From positions 1-64,000 of the forward strand of contig NZ_PEBQ01000093.1 of NCBI RefSeq assembly GCF_002738225.1: DNA of 64,000 bases, written 5' to 3'. Each line of letters starts with the position of its first letter. Position 1 is the first letter of the stretch. The stretch comes from Acetobacter pomorum (GTDB taxonomy: Bacteria > Pseudomonadota > Alphaproteobacteria > Acetobacterales > Acetobacteraceae). The position numbers were made by a program, and so were the translations under genes. Positions 45,329 through 54,117 of the stretch are shown piece by piece. A model generated the notes under the pieces. That model was not told the DNA's origin and made no database searches. It saw only the letters and a program-made list of their open reading frames with translations.

Positions 45329-45784
45329 ATGAAAACCGTGGATTACACGCACCCCCTGCCGGGGGAAGATCAGGGCAAGGTGTTTGTGCTCACACGCATG
45401 GATGCCTTTGCCGCAGATAGCTGGGCGCGCCATGTATTGCAGGCCGCCATACGTGGTGGCGCACGTGTGGGGGCGGATATGGCAGAGGCGGGCCTTGCCG
45501 GGCTTGCCGCCTTTGGGCTGGAAATTTTTGGCTTTATGGAAGAAGCCGATCTGGATACCGCTTTGGCACGGCTGATGCAGTGCGTAAAAATACGGCCAGA
45601 CCCACACCGGCCAGAAGTGACACGCGCTGTTATTTCCGCCGATTTTGCAGAACCCGAAACCCTGGGCATGGTGCGGGCAGAGGCCTTTAGGCTGCATGTG
45701 GGTTTTTTGCGGGCCGCCGCGCACCAGCTTTTCCCCCTAGTGGCGGCTTTGCTGGGGGACGAGGCCGCACAGGCCCCGTTGTAA
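45329..45784 (+). CDS. Tail assembly chaperone (G-like)
   Basis: 151 residues. GGAAAGAGC ribosome site. Mixed sequence YTHPLPGEDQGKVFVLTRM and HVLQAAIRGGARVGADMAEAGLAGLAAF. Lies between tube and tape-measure position, where lambda-G/T4-like chaperones lie. A second frame continues past its stop, see 45736-45969. Confidence 0.8.
   Translation: MKTVDYTHPLPGEDQGKVFVLTRMDAFAADSWARHVLQAAIRGGARVGADMAEAGLAGLAAFGLEIFGFMEEADLDTALARLMQCVKIRPDPHRPEVTRAVISADFAEPETLGMVRAEAFRLHVGFLRAAAHQLFPLVAALLGDEAAQAPL
45730..45736 (+). promoter_or_regulatory. Putative -1 frameshift slippery heptamer
   Basis: T TTC CCC in the frame of the chaperone gene, of X-XXY-YYZ form. A -1 slip lets translation leave the stop at 45782 and run on to 45969. 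Confidence 0.5.
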
Positions 45785-45969
45785 ACTGCGTAAACATCTC
45801 ACCCGCCATGGCGGCGGTTGTGGCATCCGGCCTTGCAAGCCTGCATGACCTGAAAACAGTTTATGACAGCGAAGATTTTTACACGCTTTTAGAAATACTT
45901 TCTGTGCGCAACTGGAATATGGCGCACACGCCCGCGCAGGAAAGCCCGCAAACATGGCCCAAACTGTAA
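45736..45969 (+). CDS. Frameshift extension of tail chaperone (T part of GT)
   Basis: In the -1 frame the open region after the heptamer reads PSGGFAGGRGRTGPV, a Gly-rich linker, then SPAMAAVVASGLASLHDLKTVYD and LLEILSVRNWNMAHTPA. It has no stop until 45969. The fused product would be about 213 residues (136 + 77). Many tailed phages make such a long minor chaperone at this position. It lies over the end of the chaperone gene and touches the start of the next. Confidence 0.6.
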   Translation, partial: PSGGFAGGRGRTGPVVNCVNISPAMAAVVASGLASLHDLKTVYDSEDFYTLLEILSVRNWNMAHTPAQESPQTWPKL

Positions 45970-46952
45970 ATTCATCGCCCCAGAGCAAGGTGCGCGCAAC
46001 GCTGCCGCTGCTGGAACGCCTGCGCCGTGTGTTGGAACGCTTTTTGCAAAGCCAGAAACACACAAAAAAGGCCAAGCACAAGGGGCTTTTGGCATTATTG
46101 CAGCTTCTGCGCCAATACAGCATGGGGGCGGGGTATGCGCCTTTGGGTATGAGAGAACCCGTGTTGCCCGTTGCGCACGCTCTACAGGGGAGTGCGCAAC
46201 CTGTGTTTGCAGCCAGAACGGGTGGTGGCGTGCGGTATAAGGCGGGCGTGGTAGCTGTTAGGGCGGTGCCTTACCGGCAGAAAGGTATTTTGCAAAATAA
46301 CCTTTCAGTATCTCGGCGTATTGTGTTGGTGTCCAGCACGGCGCAGGCGGCGGAAGGCGCTTTACAGTTTACGCAACCCGGAAAAGCCCGCCAATACAAA
46401 CCCAAAAACACGGTGGATCTTCTGGCGCGCAGGCCGTTTTCTGTGCCGCCTGTACGTGCCTCAAGGGGCAGAAGGTCTGTGCCGCGCATACTGGCCGAAG
46501 GGAAAGGTGCTCCAGTTACCATGCCTATATCTGCCCGCCCTGCGCTAGTGCCAAGGCAGGGAAGGGTGCGTGATATAAACCCTCTTGAAAGAACAAGTGG
46601 TTTAGAGAGCGTTCTGGTGCATGGGCGGGGTTTGCAGGGTATTCCGCAACAGGCTGGGCGCGGTGGCTTGCGCACTTTTCAGCGTGTTGCTGTGTCAGAC
46701 AAAGCCCAGCCTGTTGCGCGCAATATGGTGGGGGCATTTTTGCCGTCATCTTTGTTTATGCGGGCGGCGGTTCAGCCTGTTGTGGCCGTGGCGCGGCCTG
46801 CACCGGCTGCGTATGTACCGCAAACATCTGCCAGAGCGTTTGCAACACCTGCTCCACACCCCGCACCCATGCCATCGCGCGCAGCCATGCAGGGCCTTGG
46901 TGGGGGAGATAGCACCACTTTGGCAGCACTTTCCACGCTTGGTTCCATTTAA
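45954..46952 (+). CDS. Protein at the tape-measure position, unusually short
   Basis: 332 residues, basic and Ala/Arg/Val-rich with a helical start (LLERLRRVLERFLQSQKHTKKAKHKGLLALL). No membrane segment and no repeats typical of large tape-measure proteins (often 600-1500 residues). Position between chaperones and baseplate hub genes fits a tape measure. If so, the tail would be short. Alternatively it is a reduced or decayed gene. Confidence 0.6.
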   Translation: MAQTVNSSPQSKVRATLPLLERLRRVLERFLQSQKHTKKAKHKGLLALLQLLRQYSMGAGYAPLGMREPVLPVAHALQGSAQPVFAARTGGGVRYKAGVVAVRAVPYRQKGILQNNLSVSRRIVLVSSTAQAAEGALQFTQPGKARQYKPKNTVDLLARRPFSVPPVRASRGRRSVPRILAEGKGAPVTMPISARPALVPRQGRVRDINPLERTSGLESVLVHGRGLQGIPQQAGRGGLRTFQRVAVSDKAQPVARNMVGAFLPSSLFMRAAVQPVVAVARPAPAAYVPQTSARAFATPAPHPAPMPSRAAMQGLGGGDSTTLAALSTLGSI

Positions 46953-46987
46953 AAACCTGTTTTCTGTTCAGTAAAGAGTTCTGTTTC

Positions 46988-47701
46988 ATGCCCATGTTGC
47001 CAGTCAGCCTGCCATCTGTATGGAATATTCCCGTGGCAGCGGGGGTGCCTGCCCTTATGGGGCAATCTGTTTCTGCCGGGGTGCAGGCTTCGGCCTCTGT
47101 AACGGTGGGCAGTTTGCTGGATGATCTGCAAATTACGCAGGCGGCCAGCCAGTGGGGTATTTTTACGCAGGACGGGCAGCGGGTTTTAACATCTGCCCAT
47201 GTGCTTTCTGCCGATATGCAAAGTGCATGGCGCATTGCAGAAGCCCCGCTGGAGGATGGTGCGTTTTTATCTTACAGCAAGGTGCGCATGTCTCGGCAAC
47301 ATCGGATTATGATGGTGTGCGATGGGTCTGAAGCCGGGATGGAAGATGCCAGCGCCACCAGCCTTGCGCTGGATGTTCTGGCCGGGGCTGGGCAGGCGGG
47401 CGCGCTATATGTGCGTGCAGGCTTTTTTGCCACGCTGGAGGCATTGGAGGCCGATACAAACCTGTATGCCGTAATAACCCCGGAAAAGAAATACGATAGC
47501 GTGAACATTATCGGCCACCGCTGGATGCGGGAGGCCCGGCAGGGCATTACCATGCCGGTTGTAGAAATTGCCTTGCAGGAAGTGCGCATAACCGGAAGCA
47601 CGCAGTTTGCCAGCACACGCATGCCGCAGGGCCAGCAGATACAGTGCGGCGGCATGGCCTATGCCACCACCAGCACCGCAGATGCCGGAGAAATTGCATG
47701 A
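46988..47701 (+). CDS. Baseplate/tail tip protein after tape measure
   Basis: 237 residues, beta-rich with many small residues (SVSAGVQASASVTVGSLLDDLQI, GIFTQDGQRVLTSAHVLSADM). It overlaps the next gene by ATGA. Likely a hub or distal tail protein. No named family. Confidence 0.75.
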   Translation: MPMLPVSLPSVWNIPVAAGVPALMGQSVSAGVQASASVTVGSLLDDLQITQAASQWGIFTQDGQRVLTSAHVLSADMQSAWRIAEAPLEDGAFLSYSKVRMSRQHRIMMVCDGSEAGMEDASATSLALDVLAGAGQAGALYVRAGFFATLEALEADTNLYAVITPEKKYDSVNIIGHRWMREARQGITMPVVEIALQEVRITGSTQFASTRMPQGQQIQCGGMAYATTSTADAGEIA

Positions 47702-48018
47702 GCAGCACAGATGCCACACTGGTGCAGGTGCCCATAAGTGCTGTGCCTGCACAAATGTTTAAAATCACGCTGGCCGAACAGATACTCCAGATAGCCCTGC
47801 GCCAGCGGGCCACCGGCCTGTATGCAGATATCTGGTGCGCAGGCACGCGCGTGCTTTCTGGCGTGCTGTGCCAGGATCGCACATGGCTGGCGCGCACTGC
47901 CGCCACCGGCCTGCCGGGTGATCTGGCGTTTATGGATACTCAAGGCACGCAGGCCCCGCAAAGCACCGGGCTTGGCACGCGCTATGTGCTGCTGTGGCGC
48001 ACAGGCTGGCCCGCATGA
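47698..48018 (+). CDS. Baseplate plug family protein
   Basis: 106 residues. VQVPISAVPAQMFKITLAEQILQIALRQRATGLYADIW and GDLAFMDTQGTQAPQSTGLGTRYVLLW fit the small baseplate-plug proteins next to hub genes in such phages. ATGA overlaps at both ends. Confidence 0.82.
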   Translation: MSSTDATLVQVPISAVPAQMFKITLAEQILQIALRQRATGLYADIWCAGTRVLSGVLCQDRTWLARTAATGLPGDLAFMDTQGTQAPQSTGLGTRYVLLWRTGWPA

Positions 48019-48941
48019 GCAACACACAAACCACAAAAACGCCAGATTGGGCCAGCCGAGATGTGGAGGTGACGTTCCGTCTGCTCAATGGCGTGTTTGG
48101 CACGGCGGATGGGGTGGATACGGTTACCCTTTCTGGCTTGCAGGTGCAGGCGGAGATCATGCAGGCCCCGTACCCAACGGGAGAAACCGCGCAGATACGC
48201 ATAACCGGCCTGCCCCCGGATTTGATGAACCGCCTGAGCCTGAGCGCGCCAGACCCCACCAGCCAGAGTGCCAGCGAGGTGCTGCTGATGGTGCCGGATG
48301 GCGCATCTGGCGCACAGGCACTTGTATTTCAAGGTGGGGTTACGCTGGCTTTTGCAGATTACAGCGACGCACCAGATGTTGCCTTTGTAGTGCAGGCGTT
48401 TTCTACAGTTCTGCCAAACGCACTGCCTGCCGCGCCCACCGGGTTTAGGGGGGCTGTGCCACTGGCGCAGGTGTTGGCGCGTATTGCCGCACAGGCCGGG
48501 TTGGCGTTTGAAAATAACGGGCTGAACACCGTGCTGCATGATCCGTATTTTCATGGCACGGCAGGGCAGCAGATCAGCCAGTGTTGGAACACACAGCCTT
48601 TTCAGGCCGCATTGGGGCGGGGACGTTTGGTGGCATGGCCTGCCAGAACGGGTGGGGCCAACGCAATGGTGGAAACATCTGCCGCCATTGCGGTTTCGGC
48701 CAGCACGGGGCTGGTGGGGTATCCCACATGGTCTGCCGGTGGGGTGGCGCTAAACATGCTGTTTAACCCACGTATCAGCTACGGCAGCGTGCTGGCGTTG
48801 CAAAGCCGGTATCAGCCCGGCGGGGGTGATGTGGGGCTGTGGCAGGTTTTGCAGCTTCGGCACAGTTTAAGCGCACACATGCCAGATGGCCCGTGGTTTA
48901 CTCATGTTGTGGCACAGGCTGTTGGGGCAGAAAAATCATGA
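48015..48941 (+). CDS. Baseplate hub protein
   Basis: 308 residues, between plug and spike, with FRLLNGVFGTADGVDTVTLSGLQVQAEIM and LAQVLARIAAQAGLAF, as in hub proteins. Ends with ATGA into the spike gene. Holds the spike below the tail tube. Confidence 0.78.
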   Translation: MSNTQTTKTPDWASRDVEVTFRLLNGVFGTADGVDTVTLSGLQVQAEIMQAPYPTGETAQIRITGLPPDLMNRLSLSAPDPTSQSASEVLLMVPDGASGAQALVFQGGVTLAFADYSDAPDVAFVVQAFSTVLPNALPAAPTGFRGAVPLAQVLARIAAQAGLAFENNGLNTVLHDPYFHGTAGQQISQCWNTQPFQAALGRGRLVAWPARTGGANAMVETSAAIAVSASTGLVGYPTWSAGGVALNMLFNPRISYGSVLALQSRYQPGGGDVGLWQVLQLRHSLSAHMPDGPWFTHVVAQAVGAEKS

Positions 48942-49627
48942 CGTATCAAAACAGTTTTACATCTGGATTTCCGCCCAACATGCCTGCATCCGGCCAGGCG
49001 GTGTTTGACAGGGCAGGGGCTGCGGCATCGGATTACAACGCACTTGTGGCCGTTATGCGCCGCATGTTGGTGGAAGTGCGCACCGCCATACCCGTTAAGG
49101 TGTGTGCGGTTTGGGGCGCAGGTTTGGCCCCCGTAGGGTTTGTGGATGTGCAGCCCATGGTGCACCAGCAGGATGCCGCAGGCCAGACCACGCCGCATGG
49201 GGTTTTGTATAACGTGCCGTATTTTCGGCTTCAGGGGGGCAGCAGCGCTGTGGTGCTGGACCCGGCGGTGGGGTATATCGGGCTGGCCGTAATGGCGGAC
49301 CGGGATATCCTGAACGTTAAAACCGCGCGTGCCGCCGCACCCCCCGCCAGTTTCCGCCACAACAATATGGCGGATGCCTTGTATCTGGGTGGTTTTTTAA
49401 ACGCGGCCCCCAGCCAGTATATTCAGTTCACGCCCGATGGGGTGGTGATACATACACCCGGAACCGTGGAAATATCTGCAAAATCACTCAGGATTTCAGG
49501 AGATGCCAGCATAAGCGGCAGCCTGAATGTGGGGCAGGATGTGCAGGCTGGTGGTGTATCCCTCACATCGCATGTGCATGGCGGGGTTATGCCCGGCAGT
49601 GGCAGCACCAGCACCCCGCAGGGTTAG
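48938..49627 (+). CDS. Central spike protein (Gp138-like N-terminus)
   Basis: 229 residues. Start MTYQNSFTSGFPPNM; a Gp138_N-type OB fold (AVWGAGLAPVGFVDVQPMVH, HGVLYNVPYFRLQGGSSAVVLDPAVGYIGLAVMADRDI), a beta-prism TVEISAKSLRISGDASISGSLNVG, and an apex SHVHGGVMPGSGSTSTPQG. The HxH motif at the tip is the metal-binding point found in phage spikes. Starts within the hub stop. Confidence 0.9.
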   Translation: MTYQNSFTSGFPPNMPASGQAVFDRAGAAASDYNALVAVMRRMLVEVRTAIPVKVCAVWGAGLAPVGFVDVQPMVHQQDAAGQTTPHGVLYNVPYFRLQGGSSAVVLDPAVGYIGLAVMADRDILNVKTARAAAPPASFRHNNMADALYLGGFLNAAPSQYIQFTPDGVVIHTPGTVEISAKSLRISGDASISGSLNVGQDVQAGGVSLTSHVHGGVMPGSGSTSTPQG

Positions 49628-49638
49628 GAGAAGCACAT

Positions 49639-49992
49639 ATGAAAACCTTGTTGCTGGACCGCGCAACATGGGATCTGGCTGTGGATGCGCAGGGCAATAT
49701 TGCCGTGGCGGATGTGCCCTATGCTACCGCGCAGGATGTTTCCAGCGCGGTGCGCGTGTTTAGGGGCGAGTGCTGGTACAACACGGCCCTTGGCCTGCCC
49801 TATCTGGCGGGTATTTTGGGGCGCAACCAGTCTGCCGCGCTGTTTCGGGCCGATGTGGCGCAGGCGGCCCTTGCCGTGCCCAACGTGGCGCGCGCCACCT
49901 GTGTGCTGGCCAGCCTTGGGGCAGACCGCAAACTCAGCGGCCAGATTTATCTGATATTGCAAAACGGAAGCACAACCCTTGCCAGTTTCTGA
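49639..49992 (+). CDS. Baseplate wedge protein (gp25/gpW-like)
   Basis: 117 residues. DLAVDAQGNIAVADVPYATAQDVSSAVRVFRGECWYNTALGLPYLAGILG is the pattern of gp25-like baseplate proteins that start sheath assembly. Strong ribosome site AGGAGAAG. Overlaps the next gene's TTG start by 14 bases. Confidence 0.88.
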   Translation: MKTLLLDRATWDLAVDAQGNIAVADVPYATAQDVSSAVRVFRGECWYNTALGLPYLAGILGRNQSAALFRADVAQAALAVPNVARATCVLASLGADRKLSGQIYLILQNGSTTLASF

Positions 49993-51214
49993 AACCTCAT
50001 TTGCAGCGGGCACCACATCCGTGCCCGCGCCCACGCTGGATGATACCGGCTTTGTGTTGCCGCAGGAGGCAGACATGCTGGCCGGTGTTCTGGCAGATAT
50101 AAACGCCGCTTTTGGCAATACGCTCAATACGGATCTGTCCACCCCACAGGGGCAGTTGGCGACATCGCTCACCGCCATTTTGGGCGATGCGTATGATCAG
50201 ATGCTGGCCGTGTTTAACGGGGTGGACCCCGCGCGTGCTTCTGGCCGGATGCAGGATGCCATTGGCCGCATTTACTTTATGGAACGCAAACCCGCCACGC
50301 CCACGGTGGTAACATGCCAGTGCACGGGGGTGGAGGGCACGGTTATTCCGCAAGGGGCCTTGGTGGCAGATGCCGCGGGCAACACCTATGCGGCAGATGC
50401 CGCCATTACGCTGGATACTACCGGCACAGGTGCTGGCACGTTTTCCTGCACCACGGTGGGGGAGGTATCCTGCCCGGCGGGCAGCGTGCGGCTGTGCCAG
50501 TCTGTTGCCGGGTGGTCTGGCGTGAGCAACGCCGTGGCGGGGGTAACAGGGCGTGAGGTAGAAGGCCGCATGGCGTTTGAAGCCCGCAGGCAGGCTGCCG
50601 TGGCTGTTAATTCCGTAGGGCCATTGGCCGCCATTCTGGCTGCCGTGCAGGCGGTGGAGGGCGTAACAGATGCATATGTTGCCGATAACAGCAGCAATGT
50701 TGCTGTCACACAGGGGGGCATCACCCTTGCGCCCTATAGCCTGTATGTGTGCGTAAATGGTGGCGCGGATGCTGATGTCGCCTTGGCCATTTTGCGCAAA
50801 AAGCCACCCGGCTGCGCCTATACCGGCAGCACCCGTGTAACGGTTACGGATACATCCGGCACCTACACCACGCCGCCCAGCTATACGGTGGCGTTTGAGC
50901 GCGCGCAGCCCACGCCGCTTTATGTTGCGCTTACACTGGCAGCAGGCGCAGAGGTGCCAGATACGGCAACATCTGCCATTCAACAAGCCGTGCTGGCGTG
51001 CTTTTTGGGGCAGGATGGCACGGCCCGTGTGGGCATTGGCGGCACGCTGTATGCCAGCCGGTTTTACGCCTGCGTGGCAGCGGTGGGCCGTTGGGCGCAA
51101 GTGGTGGATATTCGGGTGGGTACGGCGGCCAGCCCCACGGGGGTTACGGCACAGGCCAATATCAACCAGATTTTCACGCTGGAACTGGCCGCTATTACCG
51201 TGGAGTTTGCCTGA
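49979..51214 (+). CDS. Baseplate J-like protein
   Basis: 411 residues with a TTG start supported by GGAAG upstream. LDDTGFVLPQEADMLAGVLADINAAFG, TPQGQLATSLTAIL, TGREVEGRMAFEARRQAAVAVNSVGPLAAILAAVQAVEGVTDAYV: the Baseplate_J family pattern. Part of the outer baseplate wedge. Confidence 0.93.
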   Translation: MPVSETSFAAGTTSVPAPTLDDTGFVLPQEADMLAGVLADINAAFGNTLNTDLSTPQGQLATSLTAILGDAYDQMLAVFNGVDPARASGRMQDAIGRIYFMERKPATPTVVTCQCTGVEGTVIPQGALVADAAGNTYAADAAITLDTTGTGAGTFSCTTVGEVSCPAGSVRLCQSVAGWSGVSNAVAGVTGREVEGRMAFEARRQAAVAVNSVGPLAAILAAVQAVEGVTDAYVADNSSNVAVTQGGITLAPYSLYVCVNGGADADVALAILRKKPPGCAYTGSTRVTVTDTSGTYTTPPSYTVAFERAQPTPLYVALTLAAGAEVPDTATSAIQQAVLACFLGQDGTARVGIGGTLYASRFYACVAAVGRWAQVVDIRVGTAASPTGVTAQANINQIFTLELAAITVEFA

Positions 51215-51792
51215 TGCAGAATGTGGGGCAAACGGTGCTTTCGCAATATGCATGCTCGCCCAGCCTGAACGCGCTGCTGGAAGGCTGGAACCAGTGTTTT
51301 GATCCGGCACAAAGTATAGAAAACTGGTTTGCCAGCATATGGAACATAGAAACAGCCCAAGGTTACGGGCTGGATGTATGGGGCCGTATTGTTGGGGTAT
51401 CACGCGTGTTGCGCATGGCATCGGGCCAGTATCTGGGCTTTGCCGAGGCCAATGACCTGACAGAGCAGGGCTTTAACACCGCCCCGTGGTATGCAGGCCG
51501 TGTTGTGGTGGGTGATTTTGCAAATTGCAGCCTGTCAGATTCCGGGTTTCGGCAGCTTATTTATGCCAAGGCGCTGGCCAATATTACGGATTGTTCCGTT
51601 CTTTCGCTCAACGCCATTTTGCGCACGCTGTTTGCCGGGCAGGGCGATGCATGGGTGGAAGATAACGCCAACATGAGCATGACCTACGCCTTTGGCTTTG
51701 TGCCAACAGATGTGCAGGTTTCCATTATCGAAAACGCCGGCGTGCTGCCGCGCCCTGCCGGGGTTGCGGTTTCCTACAGCATCAGGGGCTGA
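51214..51792 (+). CDS. Phage tail protein (DUF2612)
   Basis: 192 residues. LNALLEGWNQCFDPAQSIENWFASIWNIETAQGYGLDVWGRIVGV is the DUF2612 signature; also LIYAKALANITDCSVLSLNAILRTLF. It replaces gpI next to gpJ in many myoviral baseplates. Begins within the J stop (TGATG). Confidence 0.9.
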   Translation: MQNVGQTVLSQYACSPSLNALLEGWNQCFDPAQSIENWFASIWNIETAQGYGLDVWGRIVGVSRVLRMASGQYLGFAEANDLTEQGFNTAPWYAGRVVVGDFANCSLSDSGFRQLIYAKALANITDCSVLSLNAILRTLFAGQGDAWVEDNANMSMTYAFGFVPTDVQVSIIENAGVLPRPAGVAVSYSIRG

Positions 51793-51799
51793 AACACTT

Positions 51800-52897
51800 A
51801 TGAAACAAGCAGATATTTCCGGGCGGTTTACATCGCCCATTGCGGCCTCTGCCACAGCGGCCAACTGTGCGGATATTCCCACAGCGCAAAGCACGGCGGG
51901 CGATGGCTCGGCCAGCATGGCGTTGGGCTTTCCGCCAGAAACCTTTACAGAGCGCGCCGCCGGTGGCGTGCCCCCACGTGGGGCGGATATGAACGGGTTT
52001 TTAAAAACACTTTCCGCCGCCATACAGGTTTTGCAAACAGGCTATGTTGGCCCGTTTGATGCCAGCTTTGCCGCAGCCATTGGCGGTTACCCCGCCGGGG
52101 CCGTGGTGGCGGGCAGCGTTGCGGGCACGTTTTGGGTTTCCGGGCAGGATAACAACCTTTCCACCCCCGGCGCGCAGGGTGCGGCGTGGACAAACCTGTT
52201 TAATGGGTTGCTGACATCTGCCCAGGCTGCGCAAAGCTTTTTTCCGCTTACGGGCGGCAAAATTAGCAATGGCTATTATGATAGCACGGGCACATGGGGC
52301 GGCAGCGGCAGCAATGGCGCACCGCAGGCGGGCGATATGCCGTGGGGGCCGCAGTTTATTTCTCGCCTGGGGTATAGCGCCACCATGAAGGCGCTGTTCT
52401 GCCTGCGCGATGCGTTTGAGCAATATGCCTTTGCCAGCGTGCAGTTAACAGATGCCGCAGGCGGGTGGCATGAATGGCAGTTCCGCCAAGATGGCACCAT
52501 CCATATGCCAGATGGTGCGGTGGTGGCCACGCAGGGTTGGGCCAACGGGGTGTTTCAGCCCGCAGGCAGCTATGTGGGGCAGGGCACGTATCAGGCCGAT
52601 TTTGCCACGCAGGATGGGCGCGTTATCAACCTGCCATACGGGCAGCGCATTCAGTCTTTTTCCGTAAATATTCAGGATGGAGATGCCATTACCTTTCCGC
52701 AGGCTTTTGCGGGGGCGCCTACATCCGTGCAGTTGCAGTGCATGCAGTATGAACAACGTATGACACTGGCCATGCCAGAGCAGGCCCCCACCGCCACGGG
52801 CATTGGTGCGGTGGGTGTGCGCTACGTGGTGGATGACCATGATGGCGCAGTTTCCACCCCCATAACGGTATGGGTTACCGCCATTGGGCCAAGGTAA
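51800..52897 (+). CDS. Tail fibre protein
   Basis: 365 residues, low-complexity, small/polar-rich start (TAANCADIPTAQSTAGDGSASMALGFPPETFT-like), a GGVPPRGADMNGFLKTLSAAIQ part and a C-terminal beta-rich domain after residue ~170 with Trp/Tyr. Position after DUF2612, length and composition fit a host-contact fibre. No motif names the receptor. Confidence 0.8.
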   Translation: MKQADISGRFTSPIAASATAANCADIPTAQSTAGDGSASMALGFPPETFTERAAGGVPPRGADMNGFLKTLSAAIQVLQTGYVGPFDASFAAAIGGYPAGAVVAGSVAGTFWVSGQDNNLSTPGAQGAAWTNLFNGLLTSAQAAQSFFPLTGGKISNGYYDSTGTWGGSGSNGAPQAGDMPWGPQFISRLGYSATMKALFCLRDAFEQYAFASVQLTDAAGGWHEWQFRQDGTIHMPDGAVVATQGWANGVFQPAGSYVGQGTYQADFATQDGRVINLPYGQRIQSFSVNIQDGDAITFPQAFAGAPTSVQLQCMQYEQRMTLAMPEQAPTATGIGAVGVRYVVDDHDGAVSTPITVWVTAIGPR

Positions 52898-52903
52898 AAA
52901 ACC

Positions 52904-53473
52904 ATGACATGTTCTTGTAATATTGCAGATACATCCTGCACCCTTTTGCCGCAGGGGGCGGTGCTGGCGCCGGGGTGGCAGCCAGCCAGCGCGCGCGTGC
53001 TGCCAGTTATGATTGCACCGGGTTTGTGCCTGCGCGGCCAATTGGCGGAGCAGGTGGTGCAGGCATGGCCCGCGCGCAGCAGTGCAGATGCGCTGGATTA
53101 TACGCTTACCCCCGCTGCATGGTTGCAGAGCACGGGGGATACACTTGCCAAGGTGGAGGCCAGCGTGCCCACAGCCACCGGGCAGAATACAGACCTGGCC
53201 GTGCTGTGGGTGACTATTATTCAAGGCATGGCCTGCGTGTTTTTGGGCAGCGGCCCGCCAGATACGGTGCAGACGGTGCAGATGGTGCTGCATACCGTGC
53301 AGGGGCGCAGCGTTACGGTAAATGTGCAGCTTTACATCAGCGCGCAAAGTGCCGCCACGCCACCACCACAGATGCCCACGTTGGCAGATGGCACACCCAT
53401 ACCCCCCAACGCCGTGCTGGCCCCGCAAGGTGTGCTCACCAACTCCACCGGCCAGCCCTTTCTGCTGGCCTGA
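52904..53473 (+). CDS. Last phage structural/fibre-associated protein
   Basis: 189 residues, six bases after the fibre gene. Cys-rich start MTCSCNIADTSC, then LPQGAVLAPGWQPASARVLPVMIAPG and TDLAVLWVTIIQGMACVFLGSGP. Probably a tail fibre partner or assembly chaperone. Pro-rich end. No lysis gene follows it. Confidence 0.65.
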   Translation: MTCSCNIADTSCTLLPQGAVLAPGWQPASARVLPVMIAPGLCLRGQLAEQVVQAWPARSSADALDYTLTPAAWLQSTGDTLAKVEASVPTATGQNTDLAVLWVTIIQGMACVFLGSGPPDTVQTVQMVLHTVQGRSVTVNVQLYISAQSAATPPPQMPTLADGTPIPPNAVLAPQGVLTNSTGQPFLLA

Positions 53474-53598
53474 ACCCTGCGGAGTGGGAGCCAGCCTTGC
53501 TGCCCGCAGGCGGACAAGCACACAGCGCTGTGATACACCTTTGCCCAAATAGACGCCCTGCCCGAACAGGGTGGGTAATTTCAGGCAAAGGTATAAAA

Positions 53599-54045
53599 AT
53601 GAAACCCAAACCCCAAAAACCCACAGATACATGGGTGAACCGATTTAACGAGAACGTGGCTGTTAAAATGACAATCATGTTCGGCAGTATCTGGTGCGTG
53701 TATGTGTTTTTCCTGTTCTCTCTGGTGCCGGCGGTTGTGCCCCAGTGGCAGAACACGCTGCTATATATCAGCAACTGTATCCAGCTTGTAGCACTGCCCG
53801 CGCTGATGGTGGGCAACGCGGTGCTTAGCCGTGGGGCAGACCGCCGCGCTGCGGAAGACCATCAGGCCCTGCTGGAAATTCTGGGTGATGTGCGTGAGGA
53901 ACTGGCAGACCTGAAGGACAAGACAGCCGGTTTGGCGCGTTCTGCCAACGAGGCCCTGCAACGTCCCGAACTGACAGACGTTTCCATTTCGGATCAGACG
54001 ATCGTGAATATGGGAGATGCAGAGCAGCCGCAAACCAACGCCTGA
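53599..54045 (+). CDS. Two-helix membrane protein, unknown
   Basis: 148 residues. Two membrane segments (FGSIWCVYVFFLFSLVPAVVP and TLLYISNCIQLVALPALMVGNAV), then a charged helical tail (ADRRAAEDHQALLEILGDVREELADLKD) that may be a coiled coil. Layout is like low-affinity iron permease-type or DUF1003-like proteins, but I would not assign a substrate. AAAGG ribosome site. Probably the first chromosomal gene after the prophage. Confidence 0.65.
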   Translation: MKPKPQKPTDTWVNRFNENVAVKMTIMFGSIWCVYVFFLFSLVPAVVPQWQNTLLYISNCIQLVALPALMVGNAVLSRGADRRAAEDHQALLEILGDVREELADLKDKTAGLARSANEALQRPELTDVSISDQTIVNMGDAEQPQTNA

Positions 54046-54117
54046 TCTGCTTCCGGTTTTGCGGTTTTCTGGTGCGTGCCTGCAATTGGCCTGTTTGATC
54101 AGACTGGAAAACCGCTC

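Noticed and set aside
49997..51421. 474-residue minus-strand open frame
   Set aside because: Antisense to baseplate J; repeats of common shadow residues and no domain.
53474..53598. Holin or endolysin remnant after the last phage gene
   Set aside because: 125 bases with no coding pattern; a short CCCTG/CAGGG hairpin only.
52445..53632. 395-residue minus-strand open frame
   Set aside because: Antisense to the tail fibre and last phage gene; Cys/His/Gly-rich shadow.
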